Notes under the pieces: generated by a model
Told to the model about the DNA's origin: nothing
Databases searched by the model: none
What the model saw: only the letters and a program-made list of their open reading frames with translations
Translations under genes and position numbers: made by a program
Assembly: GCF_009380135.2 (NCBI RefSeq)
Contig: NZ_WHUT02000014.1
Coordinates: forward strand, 1-64,000
Direction of reading: 5' to 3'
Source of the DNA: Fertoeibacter niger
GTDB taxonomy: Bacteria > Pseudomonadota > Alphaproteobacteria > Rhodobacterales > Rhodobacteraceae
DNA length: 64,000 nucleotides
In this document: positions 1 through 9,768 of the stretch, piece after piece
Layout of the letters: each line of letters begins with the position of its first letter
Numbering within the stretch: the stretch's first letter is position 1

Positions 1-119
1 GCCCTCACGGGCCTGATATGAGAGCCACTGGCGGGTAGCATGAACCCAAGCAGGCAAAAAGACCTGCTGCGAACCCCTCACATCGCTGGTGGCGGTTGGT
101 GCAGGAGTTTCCACACAGC

Positions 120-581
120 CTAGGCCCATAGCGATGCGGGGAATGAGTATCCTGATATATCTACGTCTTCACTAAAGGTCTCGTTGCTTAATTCTGCATC
201 TGCGAGTAGGTGAACATCTGCCAGAAAAAAACTGAACGAATAGTCTGGCATTTCTTCCGACCCGGATTGTGATCCGATCATGTAAAGTGGGTAGTCCGTC
301 CGGCCTCTGAGTAACGACAGCAAGTCGGCTGTCGACTTCGACCAAGCGTTCCAACCCGCCGTTGACCCTTCCAAACGCGTGCGAGTCGCAGCAGTTCGAG
401 CGGCCATGAATCGCTTTGACCATTCAAGTGTTGCTCCATTACCGGCTTGGTTACGGTATTTCATATTCCACTTTCTCTGGCCGATCAAAGCTGCACGCTC
501 TTCCCAGAGTGCGGATGACCAAGGATTAAGGCTGACAAGTTCCGCAAAAATTTTCGAGTTAGGTGAAATTTTGACAACCAT
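120..581 (-). CDS. Hypothetical orphan protein, low GC
   Basis: This encodes about 153 residues that I do not recognise. The ATG at 581 is chosen over an in-frame upstream start at 686 because AAGGA lies about 6 bases before it. The protein looks soluble and mixed in charge, with Trp-rich segments, and I see no signal peptide, membrane segment or cysteine motif. The base composition is visibly lower in GC than every neighbour, with AT-rich stretches around 150-250, and codon choice is atypical. It lies downstream of mtaB on the same strand, separated by about 130 bases. I infer a recently acquired or fast-evolving gene and assign no function. Confidence 0.55.
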   Translation of the reverse strand: MVVKISPNSKIFAELVSLNPWSSALWEERAALIGQRKWNMKYRNQAGNGATLEWSKRFMAARTAATRTRLEGSTAGWNAWSKSTADLLSLLRGRTDYPLYMIGSQSGSEEMPDYSFSFFLADVHLLADAELSNETFSEDVDISGYSFPASLWA

Positions 582-714
582 TGCGCGTCCTTGTTCAAAA
601 CCCCCAATGCTTTGTTGGGTCAGACACAATACATGAAAAAAGACCCTCGTGGAAGGTTTTCGACTAGCTGCCGCGAAGATCTGCAAAGTCTGCTGAGCCG
701 ACGCCCCCTACACC

Positions 715-1968
715 TCACACCACCAACCGCCCCGCTGCCACCCCGACCACCCGCGCGGTCACAATCTGCCCCTCCGGCTGATCCGTCGCAAAATCGACCT
801 CGGTGAACTGCTCCGTCCGCCCCATCCGTGGCCCTTCCAGCAGCACCCGGTGGGTCACGCCCACCTGCGCCGCCAGATGGCGGGCTAGCGCCGCGTCGCC
901 TGCGGCCCGCAGACGGGCGGCGCGGTCGCGGATCAGCGGGCCTTGCACCTGCGGCATGCGGGCGGCGGGGGTGCCCTTGCGGGGGCTGAAGGGGAACACA
1001 TGCAGGAAGGTCAGCCCGCAATCCTCGACCAGTCGCAGCGAGTTTTCGAACATCTCTTCCGTCTCGGTCGGAAAACCGGCGATGATGTCGGCCCCGAACA
1101 CCATGTCGGGGCGCAGCCGTAGCGCCTCCTCGCAGAACCGGATCGCATCGTCGCGCAGATGCCGCCGCTTCATGCGTTTCAGCGTCAGGTCATCGCCCGC
1201 CTGCAACGACAGGTGCAGATGCGGCATCAAACGGGCTTCGGTCGCAATCGCGCCCATCAAGGCCTCGTCCACCTCGATGGAATCAATCGACGATATCCGC
1301 AGCCGCGCCAGATCCGGCACCAGCCGCAGGATGCGCATCACCAGATCACCCAGCCGCGGCGTGGCAGGCAGGTCGGCCCCCCACGAGGTCAGATCAACCC
1401 CGGTCAGCACCACCTCGTTGAAGCCCTTGTCCACCAGCCGCCGGATCTGCTCCACCACCACGCCCGCAGGCACAGACCGCGAATTGCCACGGCCGTAAGG
1501 GATGATGCAGAAGGTGCAGCGGTGATCGCAGCCGTTCTGCACCTGCACATAGGCCCGGTGCCGCCCGAACCCGTCAATCAGATGCCCCGCCGTTTCCTTC
1601 ACCGACAGGATGTCGTCCACCTGCACCCGCTCGGTGACGCCGATCAGGTCGGGGGCCTTGATCGCGGCCCAGGTCGCGGCCTGCATCTTTTCGGTGTTGC
1701 CGATCACCCGGTCAACCTCGGCCATCGCGGCAAAGGTTTCGGGTTCGGTCTGCGCCGCGCAGCCGGTGACGATGATCGTGGCATCGGGGTGTTCGCGGCG
1801 CAGGCGGCGGATTTCCTGTTTCGCCTTGCGCACCGCCTCGGCGGTCACGGCGCAGGTGTTGACCACCACGGCATTTTCCACGCCGGCAGCGGTGGAGAGT
1901 TCCTTCATCGCTTCCGTCTCATAGGCGTTCAGACGGCAGCCCAGTGTGGCAAAGACCGGAGCGTTCAC
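715..1968 (-). CDS. mtaB: tRNA t6A37 C2-methylthiotransferase MtaB
   Basis: This radical-SAM enzyme converts t6A37 to ms2t6A in tRNAs reading ANN codons. It has 417 residues. The N-terminal MTTase domain carries the three cluster cysteines near residues 11, 39 and 70. The radical-SAM CxxxCxxC motif is C147, C151 and C154 (context [10 protein letters not shown]). A TRAM-like C-terminal segment follows after about residue 350. The start is a GTG at 1968, which overlaps the dapF stop as GTGA, so the two genes are translationally coupled. MtaB is preferred over MiaB because of the LGCRLN opening and the length of about 420 residues. Confidence 0.93.
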   Translation of the reverse strand: MNAPVFATLGCRLNAYETEAMKELSTAAGVENAVVVNTCAVTAEAVRKAKQEIRRLRREHPDATIIVTGCAAQTEPETFAAMAEVDRVIGNTEKMQAATWAAIKAPDLIGVTERVQVDDILSVKETAGHLIDGFGRHRAYVQVQNGCDHRCTFCIIPYGRGNSRSVPAGVVVEQIRRLVDKGFNEVVLTGVDLTSWGADLPATPRLGDLVMRILRLVPDLARLRISSIDSIEVDEALMGAIATEARLMPHLHLSLQAGDDLTLKRMKRRHLRDDAIRFCEEALRLRPDMVFGADIIAGFPTETEEMFENSLRLVEDCGLTFLHVFPFSPRKGTPAARMPQVQGPLIRDRAARLRAAGDAALARHLAAQVGVTHRVLLEGPRMGRTEQFTEVDFATDQPEGQIVTARVVGVAAGRLVV

Positions 1969-2804
1969 GGATAGGCCGCCAGAAACGCAGGCGTCAGCCA
2001 GCCGTCAAACACATGCGCCACCGGCCCGGTCATCCAGACGCCATCGTCGCGCCAGTCGATCTCCAGCGCGCCGCCATCCATGTCCAGCACCACGCGCCGC
2101 CCGGTCAGGCCCCGCTGGTGCGCGGCCACCGCCACCGCACAGGCGCCCGATCCGCAGGCCAGCGTGATGCCCGCCCCCCGCTCCCACACCCGCAGGCGCA
2201 GCCTGTCAGGGGCGGTCAGCGACGCAAATTCCACATTCGTCGCCTGCGGGAACAGCGGGTCTACCTCATGCCCGCGCCCCACGCCCGCCAGATCGACAGC
2301 TTCCGCATCCGGCACGAAGAACACGCAATGCGGGTTGCCCATGCCCACCGCCACCGGATCGCCCGGCAGCGGCAGATGCAGCGTGTCCACCGCACGGGCC
2401 AGCGGCACATCGGCCCAGTCGGTCTGCGGCTGGCCCATGTTCACGCTGACCAGCCCGTCATCGCGCCGTAGGGCCGCCAGCGCGCCGCGCGCCGTCACCA
2501 GCGACACGGCACCCCTGCCCAGCACAGTCATCATGTAGTCAGACACGCAGCGCGTGGCATTGCCGCAGGCCCCGGCCCGCGACCCGTCGGAATTCCAGAA
2601 ATCGAGGGCGAAATCGGCCTTATCCGAATCCCTGATCTCGGCCAGCTGGTCAAACCCCACGCCGCGGTTCCGGTCGCCAAGCGCCCGCGCCAGCGCAGGC
2701 GTCGTCACTGCCCCGCCCCCGCGCGAGTCGATCACTACAAAGTCGTTGCCCAGCCCATGCATTTTCATGAACCGAAGGCCGGAGGGCGCGCGCATATCCA
2801 TCAT
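1965..2804 (-). CDS. dapF: Diaminopimelate epimerase
   Basis: This enzyme interconverts LL- and meso-diaminopimelate in the lysine and peptidoglycan precursor pathway. It has 279 residues from the first ATG. Later in-frame ATGs at residues 2, 4 and 13 are possible; [10 protein letters not shown] at residue 13 is the conserved beginning of the fold. Both catalytic cysteines are present: C80 in ACGNATRC and C217 in ACGSGACA. The last 4 bases overlap the GTG start of mtaB. The gene is divergent from tRNA-Lys, with about 170 bases between them. Confidence 0.95.
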   Translation of the reverse strand: MMDMRAPSGLRFMKMHGLGNDFVVIDSRGGGAVTTPALARALGDRNRGVGFDQLAEIRDSDKADFALDFWNSDGSRAGACGNATRCVSDYMMTVLGRGAVSLVTARGALAALRRDDGLVSVNMGQPQTDWADVPLARAVDTLHLPLPGDPVAVGMGNPHCVFFVPDAEAVDLAGVGRGHEVDPLFPQATNVEFASLTAPDRLRLRVWERGAGITLACGSGACAVAVAAHQRGLTGRRVVLDMDGGALEIDWRDDGVWMTGPVAHVFDGWLTPAFLAAYP

Positions 2805-2869
2805 GCCGGGCGATATACGCCCCCTTTTGCCTTTTTGCCAGAGGCCCGCGTTTTTCCGCGCTTTGGGCC

Positions 2870-2898
2870 TTGACCCCTCCGGCTTATGTTTCTACTTA
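2870..2898 (+). promoter_or_regulatory. Probable sigma-70 promoter for tRNA-Lys
   Basis: TTGACC (2870-2875) and TACTTA (2893-2898) are separated by exactly 17 bases. They lie about 80 bases upstream of the mature tRNA-Lys 5' end, on its strand. This was read by eye and no transcript data are available. Confidence 0.45.
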
Positions 2899-2976
2899 GC
2901 GCACCTGTCGCAGCACCCTGACGGGTCCGGCGGCACGGCAGGATTTGCAAGATGGCAAAGCCTGACGGGATGGTGA

Positions 2977-3051
2977 GGGCGGGTAGCTCAGTGGTAGAGC
3001 AGCTGACTTTTAATCAGCGGGTCGCGGGTTCGATACCCGCCCCGCTCACCA
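2977..3051 (+). tRNA. tRNA-Lys (anticodon UUU)
   Basis: A complete cloverleaf can be folded. The acceptor stem GGGCGGG pairs with CCCGCTC, with one G-U pair. The D arm begins GCTC. The anticodon stem GCTGA/TCAGC encloses loop CTTTTAA, giving anticodon TTT. The T arm is GCGGG-TTCGATA-CCCGC. The discriminator is A and CCA is encoded at 3049-3051. A rho-independent terminator follows. Confidence 0.97.
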
Positions 3052-3080
3052 ACTTCCCAAAACACTGACATTGTTTGACA

Positions 3081-3110
3081 AAAACGGGCGCGTTGCGCCC
3101 GTTTTGTTTT
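3081..3110 (+). terminator. Rho-independent terminator of tRNA-Lys
   Basis: The stem AACGGGCGC/GCGCCCGTT has a short GTT loop and is followed by TTGTTTT. It lies 30 bases beyond the tRNA. Confidence 0.85.
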
Positions 3111-3128
3111 GCCTCAAGGATGATGATA

Positions 3129-3161
3129 CCCCTTGGCCCGCGCGCAAGGCGGGCCAAGGGG
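3129..3161. terminator. 13-bp perfect inverted repeat, likely end of the 3170-4408 gene
   Basis: CCCCTTGGCCCGC and its exact complement flank a 7-base loop. It lies 9 bases beyond the stop of the minus-strand dehydrogenase gene. There is no long T run on either side, so this is a hairpin or processing barrier rather than a textbook terminator. Confidence 0.5.
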
Positions 3162-3169
3162 GTGCCGCG

Positions 3170-4408
3170 TCAGAACACAAGCGCCCGGTCGCCCGCCGCA
3201 TCCCTGATCCGCGTCGGCAGGCCCATGCCGTTCAGCAGGTTGAGGAACGGTTTCGGGTCCAGATCCTCCACATTCACCATCCGGCCCACATCCCATGTGC
3301 CATCAGCGATCAGCAGCGCCGCCGCCACCGGCGGCAACCCGGCGGTATAGCTGATGCCCTGCGAGCCGGTTTCCTCGTAAGCCTCTTTGTGATCGGCGAT
3401 GTTGTAGATGAACACCTCGGCCGCCGCACCATCCTTCACCCCGCGCACGATGTCGCCGATGCAGGTCTTGCCCACATAATCGGGCGCAAGGCTGGCCGGG
3501 TCGGGCAGCACCGCCTTCACCAGCTTCAGCGGCACAACCTCCAGCCCTTCGGCCGTCACCACCGGCTTTTCCGACAACAGGCCCAGATTCTTCAGCACCG
3601 TGAACACGTTGATGTAATGGTCGCCGAACCCCATCCAGAACCGCACATCGGCCTCAGGATAGGCGGCTGACAACGAATGCACCTCGTCGTGGCCGGTCAG
3701 ATAGGCCTTTTGCGGGCCCACCACCGGCAGATCGAACACCTGACCCACCTCGAACATGGCGTTTTCCTGCCAGACACCGTTCTGCCAGGAATAAACCGTG
3801 CCGGTGAACTCGCGGAAATTGATCTCGGGGTCGAAATTGGTGGAAAACCAGCGGCCATGCGACCCGGCGTTGATATCCACGATGTCAATCGAATGAACGC
3901 GGTCAAGATGGTCATCCGCCGCCAGCCGGGCGTAGGCATTCACCACCCCGGGGTCGAACCCAACACCCAGAATGGCCGTCACACCCGCCTGCGCACACCG
4001 CTCACGCCGCTGCCATTCGTAATTGCCATACCACGGCGGCGTTTCGCAGATCTTCGCCGGGTCTTCGTGAATCGCCGTATCCAGATAGGCCACGCCGGTT
4101 TCAATGCAGGCTTCCAGCACAGTCATGTTCACGAAGCTTGACCCCACGTTGATGACGATCTGCGCCCCGGTATCGCGGATCAGCGCCGCCACGGCACCCG
4201 TATCCATCGCATCCACCGCATGCGCGGCAAAGACGCCGGGCACTTTCATGGCCCCTTTGCCCTGCACCGAGGCGATCACCGCCTCGCATTTCGCCAGCGT
4301 GCGGCTGGCGATGTGCAGATCGCCCAGCCGGTCATTCGCCTGCGCGCATTTATGCGCCACAACCTGCGCAACGCCACCGGCGCCGATAATCAGAACATTG
4401 CGTTTCAT
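3170..4408 (-). CDS. Carboxy(nor)spermidine synthase, saccharopine dehydrogenase family
   Basis: This enzyme is predicted to condense an aldehyde with putrescine or diaminopropane by NADPH-dependent reduction, giving carboxyspermidine or carboxynorspermidine. It has 412 residues from the ATG at 4408, which has GAGGAG 10 bases upstream; an upstream in-frame start at 4444 lacks this site. The Rossmann motif IGAGGVAQVVAHK lies at residues 6-18. The family also contains lysine saccharopine dehydrogenases. Placement in the polyamine branch rests on the neighbouring nspC-type decarboxylase, 82 bases upstream on the same strand, which would take the product. Confidence 0.85.
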   Translation of the reverse strand: MKRNVLIIGAGGVAQVVAHKCAQANDRLGDLHIASRTLAKCEAVIASVQGKGAMKVPGVFAAHAVDAMDTGAVAALIRDTGAQIVINVGSSFVNMTVLEACIETGVAYLDTAIHEDPAKICETPPWYGNYEWQRRERCAQAGVTAILGVGFDPGVVNAYARLAADDHLDRVHSIDIVDINAGSHGRWFSTNFDPEINFREFTGTVYSWQNGVWQENAMFEVGQVFDLPVVGPQKAYLTGHDEVHSLSAAYPEADVRFWMGFGDHYINVFTVLKNLGLLSEKPVVTAEGLEVVPLKLVKAVLPDPASLAPDYVGKTCIGDIVRGVKDGAAAEVFIYNIADHKEAYEETGSQGISYTAGLPPVAAALLIADGTWDVGRMVNVEDLDPKPFLNLLNGMGLPTRIRDAAGDRALVF

Positions 4409-4490
4409 GTTGAACCGTCTCCTCAAGGGCGCAGCGGCCAACACGCGCTATCGCCGGGAAGGGCCCGGCATGCACCGGGCAGGGAAAACC

Positions 4491-5585
4491 TCAACCAAGG
4501 TTGGAGGCAAAATCGCCGTAGCCGAATTCGCGCGCCACGCGCAGCGAACCGTCGGTTTCACGGATCACGATGCTGGGCATCTTCACCCCGTTGAACCAGT
4601 TCTTCTTGACCATCGTATAGCCCGCCGCATCGGCAAAGGACAAACGATCCCCCACCCGCAACGGTTCCGGAAAACCGAACTCGCCAAAGATATCGCCCGC
4701 AAGGCAGGACTTGCCGCAGACCATCACGCGGTGCGGCCCGTCCGTCTCCATCCGCGCTGCAAGCCGGTAGATCAGCAGATCCAGCATATGCGCCTCGACT
4801 GATGCATCGACGATGGCCAGTGTCTTGCCATTGTCCAGAATATCCAGCACCGAAACCTCAAGGCTGGCCGCACCGGTGATCGCCGCTTCGCCCGGTTCCA
4901 GATAGACCTGCACGCCATGCCGTTCGGCAAAGGCCTTCAGCCGCGCCGCCAGCGCCTCCAGCGGATAGCCATCGCCGGTGAAATGGATGCCGCCGCCAAG
5001 GCTGACCCATTGCACCTGCCCCAACAGGTTGCCGAACCGGTTCTCGATATCGGTCAACTGCCGGTCAAACAGCGCGAAGTCGCCATTCTCGCAATTGTAG
5101 TGGATCATGAAACCGGAAATCTGGTGGATCACGGCGGCGATCTTTTCGCTGTCCCACTCGCCCAGACGGCTGAAGGGCCGCGCCGGGTCGGCCAGATCAA
5201 ACCCCGAGGTGGAAATGCCGGGGTTCAGCCGCAGCCCCACCGCGATGCCCGCCGCCCGGTCGCCATAGCGTTCCAGCTGGCCGATCGAGTTGAAGATGAT
5301 CTTGTCGGCGTAACCCACCGCCTCGTCCACCTCGTCATCCGCCCAAGCCACCGAATAGGCATGGGTTTCCTTGCCGAATTTCTCGCGCCCCAGCCGCAGT
5401 TCATACAGGCTGCTGGATGTCGTGCCATCCATATGGTCACGCATCGCATCGAACGCGGGCCAGGTGGCAAAGCATTTCAGCGCCAGCAGCGCCTTGGCCC
5501 CCGACAATTCGCGCAGCCGTGCGACCACCGCCATGTTGCGGCCAAGCGCGGCCATGTCGATCAGGTAGTAGGGTGTCTGGATCAT
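4491..5585 (-). CDS. nspC: Carboxynorspermidine/carboxyspermidine decarboxylase
   Basis: This PLP-dependent alanine-racemase-fold decarboxylase releases norspermidine or spermidine from the carboxylated intermediate. It has 364 residues from the ATG at 5585 (MIQTPYYLID). The PLP lysine is in LLALKCFATW near residue 35. An HYNCEN segment and the late catalytic cysteine in GKSCLAGD are both visible, as in NspC proteins. It forms a transcription unit with the downstream dehydrogenase. The upstream 240 bases are rich in short direct repeats, described separately. The choice between spermidine and norspermidine as product cannot be made from sequence. Confidence 0.92.
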   Translation of the reverse strand: MIQTPYYLIDMAALGRNMAVVARLRELSGAKALLALKCFATWPAFDAMRDHMDGTTSSSLYELRLGREKFGKETHAYSVAWADDEVDEAVGYADKIIFNSIGQLERYGDRAAGIAVGLRLNPGISTSGFDLADPARPFSRLGEWDSEKIAAVIHQISGFMIHYNCENGDFALFDRQLTDIENRFGNLLGQVQWVSLGGGIHFTGDGYPLEALAARLKAFAERHGVQVYLEPGEAAITGAASLEVSVLDILDNGKTLAIVDASVEAHMLDLLIYRLAARMETDGPHRVMVCGKSCLAGDIFGEFGFPEPLRVGDRLSFADAAGYTMVKKNWFNGVKMPSIVIRETDGSLRVAREFGYGDFASNLG

Positions 5586-5713
5586 CACGAACCCCCGGGT
5601 CAAACAGGAAACAGGGGCTATAAGACGCCCCCCCTTGGGCTGCAAGCCTTTTGCCCACCCCCTGTAACGCCAGCGTGACAGGGGCAGCGGACCCGCGATT
5701 CGGCCAATTGGTT

Positions 5714-5768
5714 AATCATACCGGGGGTGGCAGAGGCATTTGCATGGGTTGTGCATGGGAATCATACC
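5714..5768. promoter_or_regulatory. Paired direct repeats upstream of nspC
   Basis: Two copies of AATCATACC begin at 5714 and 5760. Between them two copies of TGCATGGG begin at 5741 and 5752, 11 bases apart, which is one helical turn. They lie 130-180 bases upstream of the nspC start, within its only plausible promoter region. The regulator is unknown. Confidence 0.4.
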
Positions 5769-5827
5769 GTTATCACACCATGAAATCTCAATGATTCCGA
5801 TGCTTTAATCCGCAGATCGCCCAGCCG

Positions 5828-6547
5828 TCACACCATGCGGATCACATCCTTGCCCACCGCCAGCATATAGCCGCGGCGCGCGATGGTTTTCACCAGCAAC
5901 TCGCTGACCAGTTGGTTGCCCAGGGCATCGCGCAGGCGTTTCACCCGGGTGGCCCCCGCCGCCTCGTCACAATCCGCCGCATCCCGGCCCGAAATCACGC
6001 CCTCGATCTGCGCGCCGGTCAGCACGTCGTCATCCATCCGCGCCTCGGCCAGCACCGACAGCGTTTCTATCGCCGCCTCGGTCAGGGTGAACTCCATGTC
6101 GTTGATATAGACTGCCCGGCTTTCGCGGCTGATGAGCAGGCTGGCCACCTGAATCCCCGACCGCTGGATCGCCGAAATCCGCCGGTTCAGCGCGATGATG
6201 GCGACCAGCAGCACCAGCGACGCCACCAGCAAGGCGGTAGAAAACACCAGAAGAACAAAGATCACAACGCGGTAGCTGGCCAGCACATCCGAAAAAGACG
6301 TGCCGGATTGTGCCAGTATCTCCAGCAGCCTGATCTCGGCCCCAGAACGCAGGTCGTTGTTTTCAATGAAAATCCGCTCCACCCGCGCGTTGAACGCGTT
6401 GGCGTCGGGCAGGTTCAGGAACAGGAAGATTGCCGCCCCCAGCAGGATCAGCACGATGGCCGCGATGCCGCCGGCGACCACGCGGTTGCCCGCGCGGAAC
6501 GCCTCAGAAGCGGAGGTAGAAATCTCCGGCACTCGCTTTCCTTTCAT
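5828..6547 (-). CDS. Membrane-anchored protein with C-terminal winged-helix domain
   Basis: It has 239 residues. There are two hydrophobic segments at about residues 22-46 and 93-118, separated by a polar loop of about 45 residues. The C-terminal part, about residues 140-239, has the pattern of an OmpR-type winged helix: a LTEAAIETLSVLAE helix, TRVKRLRDALG, and a final RRGYML strand. With both termini inside, the DNA-binding domain would face the cytoplasm and the loop the periplasm. This resembles CadC or ToxR with the domain order reversed. The start overlaps the preceding small exported protein gene by 44 bases, with GAGGG before the ATG. The target and signal are unknown. Confidence 0.65.
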   Translation of the reverse strand: MKGKRVPEISTSASEAFRAGNRVVAGGIAAIVLILLGAAIFLFLNLPDANAFNARVERIFIENNDLRSGAEIRLLEILAQSGTSFSDVLASYRVVIFVLLVFSTALLVASLVLLVAIIALNRRISAIQRSGIQVASLLISRESRAVYINDMEFTLTEAAIETLSVLAEARMDDDVLTGAQIEGVISGRDAADCDEAAGATRVKRLRDALGNQLVSELLVKTIARRGYMLAVGKDVIRMV

Positions 6548-6794
6548 CCAGACCCTCGGGGCCGAAGGTGGACACGACGTTCAGCAATGTCCATCCCGCG
6601 CGTTGCAGCCTCGGCGCAAGAACGCCAGAGGCGGCACCCGGGTTGCAGGCATTGTCGGGCACTTCGGCCACGCCATAATGCAGGCGCAGGGGGCCATCCT
6701 GCTTGGCCTTGTAATCGGCGAAACAGGCGGCATGGGCGGGCGCGGCAAGGGCCAGCGCCAGCAAGACGGCGGCGGGGATGGCACGGGGATTCAT
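6504..6794 (-). CDS. Small exported protein
   Basis: This 96-residue protein begins with a clear Sec signal peptide (MNPRAIPAAVLLALALAAPAHA) and predicted cleavage after AHA. The mature part of about 75 residues starts ACFADYKAK and has two cysteines (ACF and NACN), which could form a disulfide. AGGAG lies 7 bases before the ATG at 6794. The 3' end overlaps the start of the membrane-anchored winged-helix gene by 44 bases, so the two are co-translated. I recognise no domain name. A periplasmic partner or ligand for the winged-helix sensor is an inference from the coupling only. Confidence 0.7.
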   Translation of the reverse strand: MNPRAIPAAVLLALALAAPAHAACFADYKAKQDGPLRLHYGVAEVPDNACNPGAASGVLAPRLQRAGWTLLNVVSTFGPEGLDERKASAGDFYLRF

Positions 6795-6873
6795 GGGCTG
6801 CTCCTGTTCCTCTTGTTGCTGTGCATCCTGCTCTGCCACCGCGTGATATTCAATATCGCAAGGGGTTTAGCCG

Positions 6874-6917
6874 GGCTGTTATCGCCTAGCAGCCCCGGCC
6901 GGGCAGGCTGTTATCGC
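6874..6917. promoter_or_regulatory. Direct repeat in divergent promoter region
   Basis: GGCTGTTATCGC occurs at 6874-6885 and again at 6906-6917, 32 bases apart (three helical turns). It lies between the divergent genes starting at 6794 and 7025. A perfect 13-base palindrome, GATATTCAATATC, lies nearby at 6845-6857. Confidence 0.35.
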
Positions 6918-7024
6918 TTGTCCCGGGCCCGATATTGCCTGTCTGGCGGCAGGGCGGCCAGGGTTGCCCTATTGAAGCCCGGTGCGGTGGTCGCCCCGGA
7001 CATCCCCGCCAACAGGAGCCCGCC

Positions 7025-7615
7025 ATGACCCACAGCGCCCCGCAAGAACTGCCCCGCAAATCCCTGTTCCGCCGCCTTACCGCCACGCTGACCGCCGCCG
7101 CCATGGCCTTGGCACTGACGGGTGCCAGCGCCGCGCCAGCCCGCGCGGATGGCGAGGATGTGGCCAAGATCATCGCAGGCATCGCCGCGCTGGCGATCAT
7201 CGCCAAGGCCATCGACAACAAGAACGACCGCAAGGACAAACCTGTCGCCGTCACGCCCACCCACCCCAAACCCCCGCATTGGGGCCATGATCGCCCCCGC
7301 CACGACCCGCCGCGCTATGGCCGCCCCCACCATGACGATGACCGCTATGGCAACCACCGGCCCGACCGCCCGCGCTATGACCGGCCCCGCCACGACATCC
7401 GCTCTCCCGAGCTGCCGCGCTCCTGCGCGCTGGAGTTGCGCACCCGTCAGGGCCAAACCGCCACCGTCTATTCCGCCCGCTGCCTTGACCGTGAGGGGTT
7501 CAGCCACCGCCTGCCGCGCCAATGCGCCTCTGACTACAGCATCCGGGGCCGCACCGACCGGGTGTATGACGCCCGTTGTCTGGTGAGTGCCGGGTTCCGC
7601 ACCCGCCGGGGCTGA
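7025..7615 (+). CDS. Exported His/Arg/Pro-rich protein with duplicated Cys motif
   Basis: It has 196 residues from the ATG at 7025, which has AGGAG upstream. An N-terminal export signal covers about residues 1-42 and ends APARA. A hydrophobic stretch, IIAGIAALAIIAKAI, follows. The middle part, about residues 75-125, is low complexity, dominated by His, Asp, Arg, Pro and Tyr. The C-terminal 70 residues contain two related units: Cys, about 16 residues, then VYSARCL or VYDARCL, then GF. Four cysteines in this arrangement suggest two disulfides in the periplasm. The His-rich stretch could bind metal. I do not recognise a named family. Confidence 0.7.
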   Translation: MTHSAPQELPRKSLFRRLTATLTAAAMALALTGASAAPARADGEDVAKIIAGIAALAIIAKAIDNKNDRKDKPVAVTPTHPKPPHWGHDRPRHDPPRYGRPHHDDDRYGNHRPDRPRYDRPRHDIRSPELPRSCALELRTRQGQTATVYSARCLDREGFSHRLPRQCASDYSIRGRTDRVYDARCLVSAGFRTRRG

Positions 7616-7802
7616 ACCCCGGGGTTTCCGGGTGTGGCTTGCCCCCACACCACGCCCGGCCGGGGGGCAGAAGGGTGAGCAGCTTCTGTCCCCCACTATT
7701 TTGCACCACGATGTCAGGTGCTTGACGCGCCGCCCCCTGTGCCGGGGCGGCGTTTCGCTGTGCGCCCTTTCCTTTGGCCGCGCGATGCGCTTCCCTGCCG
7801 CC

Positions 7803-8448
7803 ATGAAACGCCCGCCCGCCGCCGCCCCCAATTTCACCCATGAGGCCGCCGCCATTGCGCGCGGCCATCTTTGCATTGCCGGGGTGGACGAGGTGGGGCG
7901 CGGCCCCTTGGCCGGGCCCGTCACCGCCTGCGCCGTGCGTCTGACCGCCGGTCGCATTCCCCCCGGCCTGAACGACAGCAAGGCGCTGAGCGCGGCGCGG
8001 CGGCAGGTTCTTTACCATTCCATCCTAGAGATGGCCGAGGTTTCGGTCGCCCATGCCTCGGTCGAGGAGATTGACCGCCTGAATATCCTGCGCGCCAGCC
8101 ATCTGGCGATGGAACGGGCGCTGGCGGGCCTGCCGCAGCGGCCCGATTTCGCGCTGATCGACGGCAACCTTCTGCCGCGCGGTCTGGCCTGCCAAGGGCT
8201 CGCCATCGTCAAGGGCGATGCGCGCTGCCTGTCGATCGCCGCCGCGTCGATTGTCGCCAAGGTGGCACGCGATGCGCTGATGGTGGATTTGGCGCAACAG
8301 CATCCGGGCTATGGCTGGCATCGGAACGCCGGTTATCCGACCAAAGATCACCTCGCCGCGCTGTCAAATCTTGGTGTGACCCCTCACCATAGGCGTTCGT
8401 TCCGTCCCGTCTACAACATCTTGTATCAAGATGTTTCTCTAACCCCTT

Positions 8449-8450
<2 letters not shown>
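7803..8450 (+). CDS. rnhB: Ribonuclease HII
   Basis: This enzyme removes ribonucleotides and RNA primers from RNA-DNA hybrids. It has 215 residues from the ATG at 7803; an in-frame ATG at 7785 is possible. The defining GVDEVGRGPLAGP motif supplies D29 and E30. Further acidic metal ligands are D120 in LIDGN and D157 in VAKVARD. Its stop lies inside the GANTC-rich upstream region of ccrM, and an rnhB-ccrM order fits the two replication-linked roles. Confidence 0.95.
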
Positions 8451-9654
<1,204 letters not shown>

Positions 9655-9712
9655 TCCCTATTCCCGCACAACAGAACCGCCTGTGCCGCATTCCCTATAT
9701 GCGGCACCACTG

Positions 9713-9742
9713 CCCCGCCGTGCCTGCACGGCGGGGTCTTTT
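9713..9742 (+). terminator. Terminator after ccrM
   Basis: The 10-bp stem CCCCGCCGTG/CACGGCGGGG has a 4-base loop and is followed by TCTTTT. A second hairpin (GTGCCGCA/TGCGGCAC, 9683-9707) precedes it. Both lie between the convergent ccrM and alkB genes. Confidence 0.8.
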
Positions 9743-9768
9743 GCCTTCATCGCAGGGTGTTGGCCTGC

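Noticed and set aside
3129-3161. The 13-bp inverted repeat as an integration or attachment site next to tRNA-Lys
   Set aside because: It lacks a duplicated tRNA 3' end or integrase gene, and its place just after a stop codon fits a transcript-end hairpin.
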